54,215 nt of DNA from Sphingomonadales bacterium (GTDB lineage: Bacteria > Pseudomonadota > Alphaproteobacteria > Sphingomonadales > Sphingomonadaceae), in assembly GCA_014763545.1 (NCBI GenBank), contig JACXVD010000021.1, forward strand, positions 1 through 54,215, in the 5' to 3' direction. Positions 1 through 8,602 of this stretch are shown here, in pieces; the stretch's first letter is position 1, and every line of letters starts with the position of its first letter. Under the pieces are notes generated by a model. That model saw only the letters and a list, made by a program, of their open reading frames with translations, was not told where the DNA came from and made no database searches. The translations under genes and the position numbers were made by a program.

Positions 1-846
1 ATGGGCAAGGACCGCACCGGCGCCAGCGCGCCCGACCTGGTGATCGAAGTGCCGGTCGGCACCCAGGTGATCAGCGACGAGGATCGCGAGACGGTGCTCG
101 CCGATTTCACCGAAGTTGGCCAGCGGATCACCCTGCTCGAAGGCGGCCTGGGCGGGCGCGGCAACGCCAGTTACAAGACCAGCACCAACCGCGCCCCGCG
201 CCAGCACCAGCCGGGCATCCCGGGCGAGGAAATGTGGGTCTGGCTGCGGCTGAAGCTGCTGGCCGATGTCGGGCTGGTCGGGCTGCCCAATGCGGGCAAG
301 AGCACCTTCATCAACCAGGTTTCCAACGCCAAGGCGAAGGTGGGCGATTATGCCTTCACCACGCTGGTGCCCAAGCTGGGCGTCGTGCGCCACAAGGGGC
401 GCGAATTCGTGCTTGCGGATATTCCGGGGCTGATCGCCGGGGCAGCGGACGGGGCCGGGATCGGCGATCGCTTCCTGGGCCATATCGAACGCTGCCGGGT
501 GCTGATCCATCTGGTCGACATTGCCGGTACCGACCCGGCCGAGGCCATGCAGATCGTCGAGGAAGAACTCGCCGCCTATGGCGAGGGGCTGGAAGACAAG
601 CCGCGACTGATCGTGCTCAACAAGATCGACCTGGCCGATGCCGAACTGGCCGAAGGCTTTGCCGCCGAATTGAAGGCGGCCGGGGCCGAGCGGGTCTTCG
701 CCGTGTCGGGCGCGACGGGCGAGGGGATGGAGCAATTGCTCGATGCGGTGCTGGGCTATTTGCCCGACCGTACCGCGACCGAAACCAAGGGCGCCGAGCA
801 GGAAGAAGTGGACGAGGAAGACGGCGGCGAATGGTCGCCGATCTGA
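1..846 (+). CDS. obgE: GTPase Obg, 5'-truncated by window edge
   Basis: Ribosome-associated GTPase of the Obg/CgtA family, which acts in 50S subunit maturation and stress control. The visible 281 residues start inside the glycine-rich Obg fold (the RTPRQ-like part is NRAPRQ at 63-68). The G domain follows, with the P-loop GLPNAGKS at 94-101, DIPG at 140-143 and NKID at 207-210. The acidic C-terminal tail (EEVDEEDGGE) is typical of alphaproteobacterial forms. About 80 N-terminal residues are missing, so the ATG at position 1 is an internal Met and not the true start. proB follows after 42 bp on the same strand, an arrangement common in proteobacteria (obgE-proB). Confidence 0.95.
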   Translation: MGKDRTGASAPDLVIEVPVGTQVISDEDRETVLADFTEVGQRITLLEGGLGGRGNASYKTSTNRAPRQHQPGIPGEEMWVWLRLKLLADVGLVGLPNAGKSTFINQVSNAKAKVGDYAFTTLVPKLGVVRHKGREFVLADIPGLIAGAADGAGIGDRFLGHIERCRVLIHLVDIAGTDPAEAMQIVEEELAAYGEGLEDKPRLIVLNKIDLADAELAEGFAAELKAAGAERVFAVSGATGEGMEQLLDAVLGYLPDRTATETKGAEQEEVDEEDGGEWSPI

Positions 847-888
847 TCGCGCTTCAAATTCGCCGCGCAGCCCGCTAACGCGCGGCTC

Positions 889-2022
889 ATGGCTGTTACC
901 CGCCTCATCGACCTCGCCGATGCCGCCGCCTGTCCGCGCGTGGTGGTCAAGATCGGTTCTGCCCTGCTCGTCGGCAAGGACGGGCAGCCGCGCCGTGACT
1001 GGCTGGCGGGCATGGCGGGTGAGATCGCCGCGATGCACGCGCGCGGGCAGGATGTGGTGGTCGTCAGTTCGGGCGCGATTGCGCTGGGCGCGGCGCGGCT
1101 GGGGCTGGACAAGGGCGGGCGCGGCAGCCTGCCCGATGCACAGGCGGCGGCCTCGGTCGGCCAGATCGCGCTTGCCGGGCTGTGGTCCGAATTGCTCGGC
1201 GCGCACGGGATCACCGCCGCGCAGATGCTGCTGACGCTGGAAGATCTCGAGGACCGGCGGCGTTATCTCAACGCCAGTTCCACCATCGCCCGCCTGCTTG
1301 CGGCAGGCGCGGTCCCGGTCGTCAATGAAAACGACAGCGTGGCGACCGAGGAAATCCGGTTCGGCGACAATGATCGGCTGGCCGCCCGCGTCGCGCAGGC
1401 GGCGATGGCCGATGCGGTGCTGCTGTTGAGCGACGTCGACGGGCTTTACGACCGGCACCCCTCGCAGGACGGTGCGCAATTGCTGCCCGAAGTCCACGGT
1501 ATCACCCCGCAGGTGCGCGCGATGGCGACGGGCTTTTCCAGTTCCGGCATGGGTTCGGGCGGGATGGTGTCCAAGCTGCAGGCCGCCGAGATTGCCGAAC
1601 GCGCCGGGATCGCGCTGGCGATCCTCAACGGCACGCACGACCGGCCGATCTCGCGCGCGCTGGATCGGGGCGTGGGGACGGTGTTCCTCCCCCGCCGCCG
1701 CGACCGTGCACGCAAGGCGTGGCTGGGCGGGCGGCTGCGGCTCAAGGGCACCCTCGTGGTCGACGAAGGCTGCGTAAAGGCGCTGCGCGAAGGCAAAAGC
1801 CTGCTTGCCGCCGGGATTACCGTGGTTGAAGGCAAGTTCGAACGCGGCGACGCGGTCGCCGTATGCGATGCAAGCGGCATGGTCGTGGCGCAGGGGCTGG
1901 CCGAATATTCGACCGGCGAATGCCAGGCGCTCACCGGGCGGCGCAATTCCGAACAGGCGGAAATCCTGGGCTACGCACCGCGCCCGGCGGTGATCCACCG
2001 CGACCATATGGTGTTGTTGTGA
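889..2022 (+). CDS. proB: Glutamate 5-kinase
   Basis: Cytoplasmic enzyme that phosphorylates L-glutamate to glutamate 5-phosphate, the first committed step of proline synthesis. The 377 residues are the usual full length. The amino-acid kinase domain comes first, with VVVKIGSALL near residue 18, SSGAIALG near 64 and NENDSV near 146. A C-terminal PUA domain spans about 280-370. The chosen ATG lies 42 bp after the obgE stop. The next gene starts 11 bp after the proB stop, so obgE, proB and the epimerase are probably co-transcribed. Confidence 0.95.
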   Translation: MAVTRLIDLADAAACPRVVVKIGSALLVGKDGQPRRDWLAGMAGEIAAMHARGQDVVVVSSGAIALGAARLGLDKGGRGSLPDAQAAASVGQIALAGLWSELLGAHGITAAQMLLTLEDLEDRRRYLNASSTIARLLAAGAVPVVNENDSVATEEIRFGDNDRLAARVAQAAMADAVLLLSDVDGLYDRHPSQDGAQLLPEVHGITPQVRAMATGFSSSGMGSGGMVSKLQAAEIAERAGIALAILNGTHDRPISRALDRGVGTVFLPRRRDRARKAWLGGRLRLKGTLVVDEGCVKALREGKSLLAAGITVVEGKFERGDAVAVCDASGMVVAQGLAEYSTGECQALTGRRNSEQAEILGYAPRPAVIHRDHMVLL

Positions 2023-2032
2023 AGGCTGCGGC

Positions 2033-2944
2033 ATGACGCTGGCGATCACCGGTGCCAGCGGCTTTGTGGGCCAGGCGATGCTCGATGCTCTCGGGCGCAG
2101 CGGGCGGGAGGCGCGGGCCCTGGTCCGGCGTATACCGGCAGAACGTCCGCCGGGCGTCGAATGGATCTCTGGCAGCCTCTCCGACCCGCAGTCGCTCGAT
2201 CGGTTGGTCGAACGGGCGGAAGCGGTGGTGCATATCGCCGGGCTGACCAACACGCCCGATCCGGCGCAATTCGAAACGGTCAATGTCGACGGCACCCGCC
2301 AAATGATCGACGCCGCGCGCCGCGCGGGAGTGCCGCGTTTCGTCTTCGTCTCCTCGCTTTCCGCGCGCGAGCCGCATCTGTCGGCTTATGGCGCCTCCAA
2401 GGCGAAGGCGGAAAAGCTGGTCGCCGCGAGCGGGCTCGATTGGACCATCGTGCGCCCGCCGGCGGTCTATGGCCCGCACGACAAGGATATTTTCGAACTG
2501 TTCCGCGCCGCCAGCTGGGGGGTAGTGCCGCTACCGCCGCCGGGGCGCAGCAGCCTGATTCACTCGACCGACCTGGCCGAAGCGCTGCTGGCGCTGGTGC
2601 CCAGCCACGAAGAGGTCACCCACCGCATCTTCGAACCCGACGATGGCAAGGACGATGGCTGGAGCCATCGCGAACTGGCGCATGTGATCGGCTGGGCGGT
2701 GGGCAAGCGACCCTGGGCGCCGCATCTGTCGCGAGGCCTGCTCGAACGCGCGGCCCGGGTCGACCGGTTCCTGCGCCGCGACAAGGCCAAGCTGACCGCA
2801 GATCGCGTCGGCTACATGGTCCACCCCGACTGGGTGTGCAGCCCGCGTGCGCATATCCCGCCCGCGATCTGGGCCCCGCGCATCCCCACGCGCGAAGGGA
2901 TGAAGGCAACGGCGCAATGGTACCGAGAGGCTGGCTGGCTCTAG
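2033..2944 (+). CDS. NAD-dependent epimerase/dehydratase family protein (extended SDR)
   Basis: A 303-aa extended short-chain dehydrogenase/reductase. The Rossmann glycine motif GASGFVG is at residues 7-13. The catalytic pair is Tyr119 and Lys123 (YGASK), preceded by the serine strand VFVSSLS at 104-110. The NAD(P)-binding half is well conserved, while the C-terminal substrate half gives no clue to a specific sugar or lipid substrate. It follows proB by 11 bp. Homologues of this type are often labelled as NDUFA9-like or nucleoside-diphosphate-sugar epimerases, and the sequence does not decide between these. Confidence 0.8.
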   Translation: MTLAITGASGFVGQAMLDALGRSGREARALVRRIPAERPPGVEWISGSLSDPQSLDRLVERAEAVVHIAGLTNTPDPAQFETVNVDGTRQMIDAARRAGVPRFVFVSSLSAREPHLSAYGASKAKAEKLVAASGLDWTIVRPPAVYGPHDKDIFELFRAASWGVVPLPPPGRSSLIHSTDLAEALLALVPSHEEVTHRIFEPDDGKDDGWSHRELAHVIGWAVGKRPWAPHLSRGLLERAARVDRFLRRDKAKLTADRVGYMVHPDWVCSPRAHIPPAIWAPRIPTREGMKATAQWYREAGWL

Positions 2945-2964
2945 GGCGAAGCCATGCGATTTGC

Positions 2965-2995
2965 GTAGGAAGCCCCCACAGGCGTAGCTTCCCAC
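2965..2995. terminator. Weak hairpin after the epimerase gene
   Basis: GTAGGAAGC and GCTTCCCAC form a 9-bp arm pair with one G-T/A-type mismatch around a 13-nt loop, 20 nt after the epimerase stop. No T-run follows, so it is at best a weak or Rho-assisted end or an mRNA-stabilising hairpin. Confidence 0.3.
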
Positions 2996-3057
2996 CGGGA
3001 TCGCGAGTCGTAGGGACGGCAACAGCCGCCTGAAACTGCAACTCGAAGGGGGATGTC

Positions 3058-3471
3058 ATGAAGAAAATCATGCTTGTAGCCGCACTGGCTACCGTCGCAG
3101 CCTGTTCCCAACCCGCACCCGCACCGGAACCCGAGGCGACTGCCGAGGCGACCGAAGCCGCCCCGACCACGCTCGCCGCCGACGGCAAGGCGTCCTACGG
3201 TATGTTCAAGGTGACGCTGGCCGATGGCACGGTCATCACCGAGGACGTCAAGCCCGACGGCACCTATGTGACGACCTGGCCCGACGGCAAGACCGAGACG
3301 GGCAAGTGGGAGCAGAAATCGCCGGCGCAATATTGCACGACCAAGGACGAGGAAGGCGCGGCCCAAAAGTGCTACGAGGAAATGGTCGACGACAAGGGCG
3401 TCTATACGTCGAAGGACCCGGACACGGGTGACGTCGCCACGGTCGAGCGGGTCGAAACGACCGCAGGTTGA
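3058..3471 (+). CDS. Small secreted lipoprotein of unknown function
   Basis: A 137-aa protein with a lipoprotein signal (MKKIMLVAALATVAACS, lipidated Cys about residue 16). An Ala/Glu/Pro-rich linker follows to about residue 40. A compact C-terminal domain has the repeated turn motif DGTVITEDVKPDGTYVTTWPDGK-like at about 56-80, with two Cys further on (about 101 and 110) that could form a disulfide. The start is supported by a purine-rich ribosome site (GAAGGGGG) upstream. The product is probably exported and membrane-anchored. I recognise no functional family. It is convergent with the cys operon. Confidence 0.75.
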   Translation: MKKIMLVAALATVAACSQPAPAPEPEATAEATEAAPTTLAADGKASYGMFKVTLADGTVITEDVKPDGTYVTTWPDGKTETGKWEQKSPAQYCTTKDEEGAAQKCYEEMVDDKGVYTSKDPDTGDVATVERVETTAG

Positions 3472-3481
3472 GCGCATTAAT

Positions 3482-3512
3482 CCGGAGGGGGCCGGATCGC
3501 CAGTCCCCCCGG
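3482..3512. terminator. Hairpin between convergent lipoprotein gene and cysH
   Basis: CCGGAGGGGG (from 3482) faces CCCCCCGG (3505-3512) with one bulged or mismatched base and a 13-nt loop, then TTT. It lies between the two convergent stop codons, so a shared bidirectional terminator is plausible. Confidence 0.5.
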
Positions 3513-3514
3513 TT

Positions 3515-4333
3515 TCAGAATGCCGGTTCGTAGCCGGGCGGCAGGTCGCCGTCCGGCCCCGGCTGGCTCTGGCCTGGCGCGTGGATGCCGCATTCGGTCT
3601 TGTCCCAGCCTTTCCACCGGCCAGAGCGGGGATCCTCGCCCGGTTCGACCCGGTGCGTGCACGGCGAACAGCCGATCGAGGGGAACCCCTGATCGGTCAG
3701 CGGGTGGCGCGGCAGATCATGCGCTTCGAACCACGCCGCGATGTCGGCCGCGGTCCAGTCGATCAGCGGATTGATCTTGAGCCGGCCCTGCGCGTCGGAT
3801 CGATCGACCTCGAAGCGCGGCAGATTGGCGCGGGTGGACGACTGGAACGCCTTGCGCCCGGTCAGGCTGGCGTCGAACCCAGCCAGCGCGTGGGCCAGCG
3901 GCGCAACCTTGCGGATTTCGCAGCAGCCATCGGGATCGTAGGACCAGCGCAGCCCGCTCTCGTCGCGCGCGGCGATCGCTGCCGGATCGGGCACCAGGCT
4001 GGTCATATTCGCCAGCCCCAGCCGATCGGCCAGAAGGTCGCGATAGGCGATCGTTTCGGGGAAATGCTTGCCGGTGTCGAGAAATAGCACCGGCAGCGTG
4101 GGGTCGACCCTGGCGACAAGATGCAGCAACACCGCGCTTTCCGCGCCCATGCTGGAGACGATGGCTATGTCGCCCGCCAGCCCATCGGCAATCACCGCCC
4201 GCAGCATTTCCTGCGTGTCCGCCCCGCGGAACATGCGGTTCAGCCGGATCGCATCGGCCTCGGTGAAGCGCGGGCCGGTGTCGATCCGGTCGGCATGACG
4301 CCGCACCTCGCTGGCAGCCAGCGGATCAGCCAT
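3515..4333 (-). CDS. cysH: Assimilatory APS reductase (CysH, 4Fe-4S type)
   Basis: Reduces adenylyl sulfate (APS) to sulfite with thioredoxin. The 272-aa protein has the PP-loop-like SSMGAESAVLL at 60-70. It also has the four cluster cysteines that separate APS reductases from cluster-free PAPS reductases: CC at 137-138 and CSPC at 222-225. The catalytic Cys248 lies in the TECGIH motif. An 18-residue tail after the motif is rich in Pro/Gly. The ATG at 4333 is chosen over the upstream in-frame codon at 4363 because homology begins there and it overlaps the DUF934 stop by 8 bp. It is the last gene of the operon. Confidence 0.93.
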   Translation of the reverse strand: MADPLAASEVRRHADRIDTGPRFTEADAIRLNRMFRGADTQEMLRAVIADGLAGDIAIVSSMGAESAVLLHLVARVDPTLPVLFLDTGKHFPETIAYRDLLADRLGLANMTSLVPDPAAIAARDESGLRWSYDPDGCCEIRKVAPLAHALAGFDASLTGRKAFQSSTRANLPRFEVDRSDAQGRLKINPLIDWTAADIAAWFEAHDLPRHPLTDQGFPSIGCSPCTHRVEPGEDPRSGRWKGWDKTECGIHAPGQSQPGPDGDLPPGYEPAF

Positions 4334-4751
4334 GGCGCAGCGCCCAGATCGGTGCGGCGCCATCTGCCGCCGGTTGGTAGGCCGCCGGAAAGCGCGCCAG
4401 CACCGCGTCCACCGCTACCGGGTCGAGCGGGCGATCGGGTTCGAAAGCGTCGAAGCCGCAGCGGCGCATCGGGGCCAATTGGTCGATCAGCACATCGCCG
4501 ACCGCCCGTAGTTCCCCCACATAGCCCGCTTCGCGCAGGATCCGCGCCGCCGAATAGCCGCGCCCATCGCCGAATACGGGGAAGTTGATCTCGACCAGCG
4601 CGATCTGCGCCAGATGGGGGAGGAGCGCGCGGGCATCGTCTCCCGGTTCGATCCGCACCGCATTGGCATCGGGTTGTTCGAGGAAGGAATCAACCGTCAC
4701 CGCCGGGTGGTCCACAGCCTCGTCATCGCGCAGGCGAATGAGATCAGCCAT
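4326..4751 (-). CDS. DUF934 family protein (sulfite reductase operon partner)
   Basis: A 141-aa cytoplasmic protein with the family signature NFPVFGDGRGYSAARILR followed by GELRAVGDVL and MRRCGFDAFE. DUF934 genes sit almost always between cysI and cysH in proteobacteria, which suggests an accessory role in sulfite reduction (electron transfer or assembly), but no reaction is established from sequence. It overlaps cysI by 8 bp and cysH by 8 bp, so its translation is tightly coupled. The start at 4751 (MADLIRL) is fixed by the cysI overlap; upstream codons in the same frame are shadow sequence inside cysI. Confidence 0.9.
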   Translation of the reverse strand: MADLIRLRDDEAVDHPAVTVDSFLEQPDANAVRIEPGDDARALLPHLAQIALVEINFPVFGDGRGYSAARILREAGYVGELRAVGDVLIDQLAPMRRCGFDAFEPDRPLDPVAVDAVLARFPAAYQPAADGAAPIWALRHG

Positions 4752-6372
4752 ACAGCACCTCCTTGAAGGGTTCGACGCCGATCCGGCGGTAAGTGTCGAG
4801 GAAGCGTTCGCCGTCCTCGCGCCGGGCGAGATAGAGGTCGGTGACCTTCTCGACCGCATCGACCACGCCCGCCTCGTCGAAGCCAGGGCCGGTGATCTTG
4901 CCGAGCGACACATCTTCCGCCTCGCTGCCGCCGAGCAGCAGCTGGTAGTTTTCGACCCCCTTCTTGTCGACGCCGAGGATGCCGATATGGCCTGCATGGT
5001 GGTGCCCGCAGGCATTGATGCAGCCGGAAATCTTGAGCTTGAGCTCGCCGATGTCCTGTTCCTTGCCCGCTAGCCGCTCGCCGATTTGCTGGGCGACGGG
5101 GATCGAACGGGCATTGGCGAGGCTGCAATAATCGAGCCCGGGGCAGGCGATGATATCGCCCGCAAGGTCGAGATTGGGCGAGCCGAGCCCGGCATCGACC
5201 AGTTCCCTCCACAGCGCAGGCAAGTCGGCCTTGCGGACGTGCGGCAGAACGATGTTTTGCGCGTGGGTCACGCGCAATTCGTCGAAACTGTAGCGTTCGG
5301 CGAGGTCAGCCATCAGTCGGATCTGGTCGGCACTGGCATCGCCGGGGATGCCGCCGGTCGGCTTGAGGCTGATCGTCAGCGCGGTATAGCCGGGCGCCTT
5401 GTGCGGCTGGAGGTTGCGCGCCGCCCACAGTGCGAAGGCGGGGTCGGACCGGTCGATCGTGTCGGGCAGCCCGCTTGCGAACGGCGGCGGGGCGAATTGC
5501 GCCGCGATCCGCTCCAGCTCCCGCGCGGGCGGTTCGATGCCAAGCGTCAGGAGGTGGGCGAATTCTTCCTCCACCTGCCGCGCATATTCTTCTGCGCCGA
5601 GTTCGTGGACGAGGATCTTGATCCGCGCCTTGTACTTGTTGTCGCGCCGTCCGTGGCGGTTGTAGACCCTGAGGCACGCCTCGGCATAGGTGATGAACTG
5701 GTCGATCGGCACAAAGTCGCGGATCAGGGGTGCGATCATCGGGGTGCGGCCCATCCCGCCGCCGACGTAGAATTCGCCGCCCAGCTCGCCCGCGCTGTTC
5801 CTGACGAGCCGGATACCGATATCGTGCAACCGCATCGCCGCGCGGTCGCGCTGGGATGCGATCACCGCCATCTTGAACTTGCGCGGCAAATAGCTGAATT
5901 CCGGGTGGAAGCTCGACCACTGGCGGATCAGCTCGGCATAGGGGCGGGGGTCGACCACCTCGTCCGCCGCAGCGCCCGCGAAATGATCGCTGGTGGTGTT
6001 ACGGATGCAATTGCCGCTGGTCTGGATGGCGTGCATCCCCACGCGTGCGAGGTCGGCGAGGATGTCGGGCGCGTCTTCCAGCCGGATCCAATTGTACTGG
6101 ATGTTCTGCCGCGTGGTGAAATGGCCATAGCCGCGATCATACTTGTCCGCGATGTCGCCCAGCAAGCGCATCTGCGCGGAATTGAGCGTGCCATAGGGTA
6201 CCGCGACGCGCAGCATATAGGCGTGCAACTGCAGGTAGAGCCCGTTCATCAGCCGCAGCGGCTTGAACTGGTCTTCGGACAATTTGCCCGCGAGGCGGCG
6301 ATCCACCTGGTCGCGGAATTCGGCGACGCGGGCATCCACCATCGCCTGGTCGAACTCGTCGTAGATATACAT
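4744..6372 (-). CDS. cysI: Nitrite/sulfite reductase hemoprotein (assimilatory sulfite reductase)
   Basis: Catalyses six-electron reduction of sulfite to sulfide using siroheme and a 4Fe-4S cluster. The 542 residues hold the duplicated ferredoxin-like and siroheme-binding halves. The cluster/siroheme cysteines are Cys410 and Cys416 (CPGLDYC) and Cys451 and Cys455 (CINAC), followed by a His-rich GHHHAGH stretch. No flavoprotein CysJ is encoded nearby, so the electron donor is probably ferredoxin or a partner elsewhere. The ATG at 6372 (MYIYDEF) shares one base with the DUF2849 stop (TGATG). An in-frame extension to 6627 is DUF2849 read in the wrong frame. Confidence 0.93.
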   Translation of the reverse strand: MYIYDEFDQAMVDARVAEFRDQVDRRLAGKLSEDQFKPLRLMNGLYLQLHAYMLRVAVPYGTLNSAQMRLLGDIADKYDRGYGHFTTRQNIQYNWIRLEDAPDILADLARVGMHAIQTSGNCIRNTTSDHFAGAAADEVVDPRPYAELIRQWSSFHPEFSYLPRKFKMAVIASQRDRAAMRLHDIGIRLVRNSAGELGGEFYVGGGMGRTPMIAPLIRDFVPIDQFITYAEACLRVYNRHGRRDNKYKARIKILVHELGAEEYARQVEEEFAHLLTLGIEPPARELERIAAQFAPPPFASGLPDTIDRSDPAFALWAARNLQPHKAPGYTALTISLKPTGGIPGDASADQIRLMADLAERYSFDELRVTHAQNIVLPHVRKADLPALWRELVDAGLGSPNLDLAGDIIACPGLDYCSLANARSIPVAQQIGERLAGKEQDIGELKLKISGCINACGHHHAGHIGILGVDKKGVENYQLLLGGSEAEDVSLGKITGPGFDEAGVVDAVEKVTDLYLARREDGERFLDTYRRIGVEPFKEVLYG

Positions 6373-6671
6373 CAGATCACCCAGTTGCCGACCGCAGGAT
6401 CGGCGGGTTTGAGGGTCAAGTCGGGTCGCACCGTGGGGCCGAGCGCGCGGATGCGATCCTTGATATGCGCGGGGCGCGGGGTGCCGCCTGCGTCGCGCGT
6501 GGCCTCGATGGCATAGGGCGCGTTGACCCGGCGAGCGGCTTCCTCGCGCGCGGCAATGGCATCGGCCTGATCGCCGACATCGGCCGCATCTTCGACATGG
6601 CGCGACCAGTCGTAACCGGTCCACCACACCACGGCGCCAGCCTTGAGGTCATTGCCGGTGAGGATTCTCAT
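6372..6671 (-). CDS. DUF2849 family protein
   Basis: A 99-aa soluble protein matching the DUF2849 pattern: LTGNDLKAGAVVWW near the N terminus, an Ala/Glu-rich helix, and RIRALGPTVRPDL near the C terminus. This family is found next to cysI in alphaproteobacteria and is thought to serve sulfite reduction, but its biochemical role is unknown. It overlaps cobA by 4 bp (ATGA) and cysI by one base, so the three genes are translationally coupled. Confidence 0.85.
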   Translation of the reverse strand: MRILTGNDLKAGAVVWWTGYDWSRHVEDAADVGDQADAIAAREEAARRVNAPYAIEATRDAGGTPRPAHIKDRIRALGPTVRPDLTLKPADPAVGNWVI

Positions 6672-7426
6672 GCCGCCTTCTCCCTTGCGAATTCGGCCAG
6701 CGTTGCATAATTGCGCGCGGTAACTTCGCCGATCACGATCAGCGCGGGGCTGACGACGCGCTCTGCCTCGACCAGATCGGGCAGTGCGGCGAGAGGGCCG
6801 CGCAGCACGCGCATTTCAGGCCGCGCACCGTTTTCGATCACCGCCAGCGGCATGTCGGGGGCCAGCCCGTCGGCCATCAGCTTTTCTGCGATCTGCGGCG
6901 CGGTCTTCACGCCCATGTAGATCACCAGCGTGCGGCCCTTTCCGGCGAGACCGGCCCAATCCTGATCGGCCAGCCCCTTGCATTGTCCCGCGACGAAGCT
7001 GACCACGCTCGCCGCGTCACGGTGAGTCAGCGCGATCTGCGCGGCGGCGGCGGCACCGTTGGCGGCGCTGATCCCCGGCACGATCTCGACTGCGACACCG
7101 GCGGCGTGGCACGCCTCTGCCTCCTCGCCCCCGCGCCCGAAAATGAACGGATCGCCGCCCTTGAGCCGCACGACATCGCGCCCGGCGCGCGCCTCGCGCA
7201 CCAGCAGCGCATTGATTTCATTCTGCGGCATGGTGTGGCGCGCGCGCTGCTTGGCAACGCTGACGAGGGTCGCATCGGGGCGAGCGAGGGCGAGGATCGC
7301 GGGATCGACCAGCCCATCGTGCACCAGCAGCGATGCCGCACCCAGCAGGCGCGCAGCGCGCAGGGTCAGCAGTTCCGGGTCACCCGGACCTGCGCCGACG
7401 AGATAGACGGTTCCAGCCTGTTCCAT
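6668..7426 (-). CDS. cobA: Uroporphyrinogen-III C-methyltransferase (SUMT)
   Basis: SAM-dependent enzyme that makes precorrin-2 from uroporphyrinogen III, the precursor of siroheme for CysI. The 252-aa protein carries the SAM-site motif GAGPGDPELLTLRA at about 11-24, GGDPFIFGRGGEE and the VVPGISAANGAA-type motif (here EIVPGISAANGAA). It is a stand-alone SUMT without a CysG N-terminal domain; that domain is encoded separately at 44809-45624. The ATG at 7426 is used rather than an upstream codon at 7456, because family homology begins there. It is the first gene of the cys operon, with 69 bp to the next gene upstream. Confidence 0.93.
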   Translation of the reverse strand: MEQAGTVYLVGAGPGDPELLTLRAARLLGAASLLVHDGLVDPAILALARPDATLVSVAKQRARHTMPQNEINALLVREARAGRDVVRLKGGDPFIFGRGGEEAEACHAAGVAVEIVPGISAANGAAAAAQIALTHRDAASVVSFVAGQCKGLADQDWAGLAGKGRTLVIYMGVKTAPQIAEKLMADGLAPDMPLAVIENGARPEMRVLRGPLAALPDLVEAERVVSPALIVIGEVTARNYATLAEFAREKAA

Positions 7427-7495
7427 GGCCCGCGAAATGCGGTGCCGAGGCCGCACGCGCCAGCGAGAATGAATTTGCCGTGGGGAAGGGGAGCT

Positions 7496-8602
7496 TTAGT
7501 CGCCCCGATTGTCGCTGCCGCTGACACGCTGCGCGATCGCGGCAACGAGCTGGTCGAATTCGTCGTTGCGGCGCAAATTGAGGTCGGTCTGCGGGAAGGG
7601 AATCTCGATCCCTTCCTCATGCAGCAAGTCCCACAACTTCTTGAGCACGGCGGAACGGATGTTGCCTACGCCCTCTTCCGGGTCGCGGATCCAGCAATGG
7701 ATGATGAAGTCGACCGAACTGGCACCATACTGGTCGAGCCACACGGTCGGCGGCGGGGTCTTGAGCACGCGCGGCACGCTCTTCGCCGCCTCCAGCATCA
7801 GCTCCTCCGCACGCTTGATATCGCAATTGTAGCTGACGCCGACATGCACCTGGATGCGCACGTTCTTGGAGGAATAGGACCAGTTTTCGACCTGGTTGAT
7901 CATCAGGTTTTCGTTCGGGATGAGATATTCGCGTTCGTCGCGGGTGGTCACCGAAACGGCGCGGATGCCGATCTTGCGGATTTGCCCGAAAGTGGTCGCG
8001 CCCGACTGGTCGGCGATTGCAATGACATCGCCCGGCTTGATCGAACGGTCCATCAGCAGGATGATCCCGGCGATCAGATTGCCGAAGGTCTTTTGCAAGC
8101 CGAAGCCGATGGCGAGACCGAACGCGCCGGAGAAGACGGCGAAGGCGGTCAGGTCGATCCCCAGCATGTCCACGCCGAACAGGATCGCCACGCCCCACAC
8201 GAACAGCGAAACCAGCTTTTCCGCGAGCAGGCTCTGCGACGGGTCGAGCTTGGTCATGCGCCGCAGCGCCGCCTTCGAGGCGCGGATCGCCAGCCAGGCG
8301 ACGAGGTAGATGGCGACCATGCCGCCTGCCACAACCAGGACGTCAAGCAGCGAAATGCGCATCGAACCGGCGCTGACCGACATCTTGTCGAGCGTGTTGA
8401 GCACATCGCTCAGCGTTTCGCTCTTGGCCCCGACCGCCTGCTTGATTTCCTCGGCCGCCGCAACCGGCGCTTCGCTTGTTGGCGAGGGGGTGGGAGTCAT
8501 GCTCCCCAAGTCTGTCGGAACTCCCCCGGAGACAGCGGCATCTGGCGTGGCAGACGCGCTTGCTGCGTCGGAGGTGGTGGCATCGGGTGCGGCGAGGAGC
8601 AT
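7496..8602 (-). CDS. MscS-family mechanosensitive ion channel
   Basis: A 368-aa inner-membrane channel that releases osmolytes on hypo-osmotic shock. An Ala/Ser/Thr/Pro-rich N terminus (about 1-80) is followed by membrane segments near 85-105 and 130-150. The pore helix TM3 (GAFGLAIGFGLQKTFGNLIAGIILL) carries the Gly/Ala packing typical of MscS, then RSIKPGD and the beta domain. The ATG at 8602 shares a base with the stop of the PLP-enzyme gene upstream. The in-frame extension to 8908 is that gene read out of frame. It is the last gene of a probable four-gene unit. Confidence 0.9.
   Translation of the reverse strand: MLLAAPDATTSDAASASATPDAAVSGGVPTDLGSMTPTPSPTSEAPVAAAEEIKQAVGAKSETLSDVLNTLDKMSVSAGSMRISLLDVLVVAGGMVAIYLVAWLAIRASKAALRRMTKLDPSQSLLAEKLVSLFVWGVAILFGVDMLGIDLTAFAVFSGAFGLAIGFGLQKTFGNLIAGIILLMDRSIKPGDVIAIADQSGATTFGQIRKIGIRAVSVTTRDEREYLIPNENLMINQVENWSYSSKNVRIQVHVGVSYNCDIKRAEELMLEAAKSVPRVLKTPPPTVWLDQYGASSVDFIIHCWIRDPEEGVGNIRSAVLKKLWDLLHEEGIEIPFPQTDLNLRRNDEFDQLVAAIAQRVSGSDNRGD

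Noticed and set aside
1-3. ATG at the first base as the obgE start
   Set aside because: The reading begins in the middle of the Obg fold, and about 80 residues of the family are missing, so the true start lies before the window.
5086-6516. 476-codon open frame on the plus strand
   Set aside because: It is antisense to cysI, whose cluster cysteines are all present.
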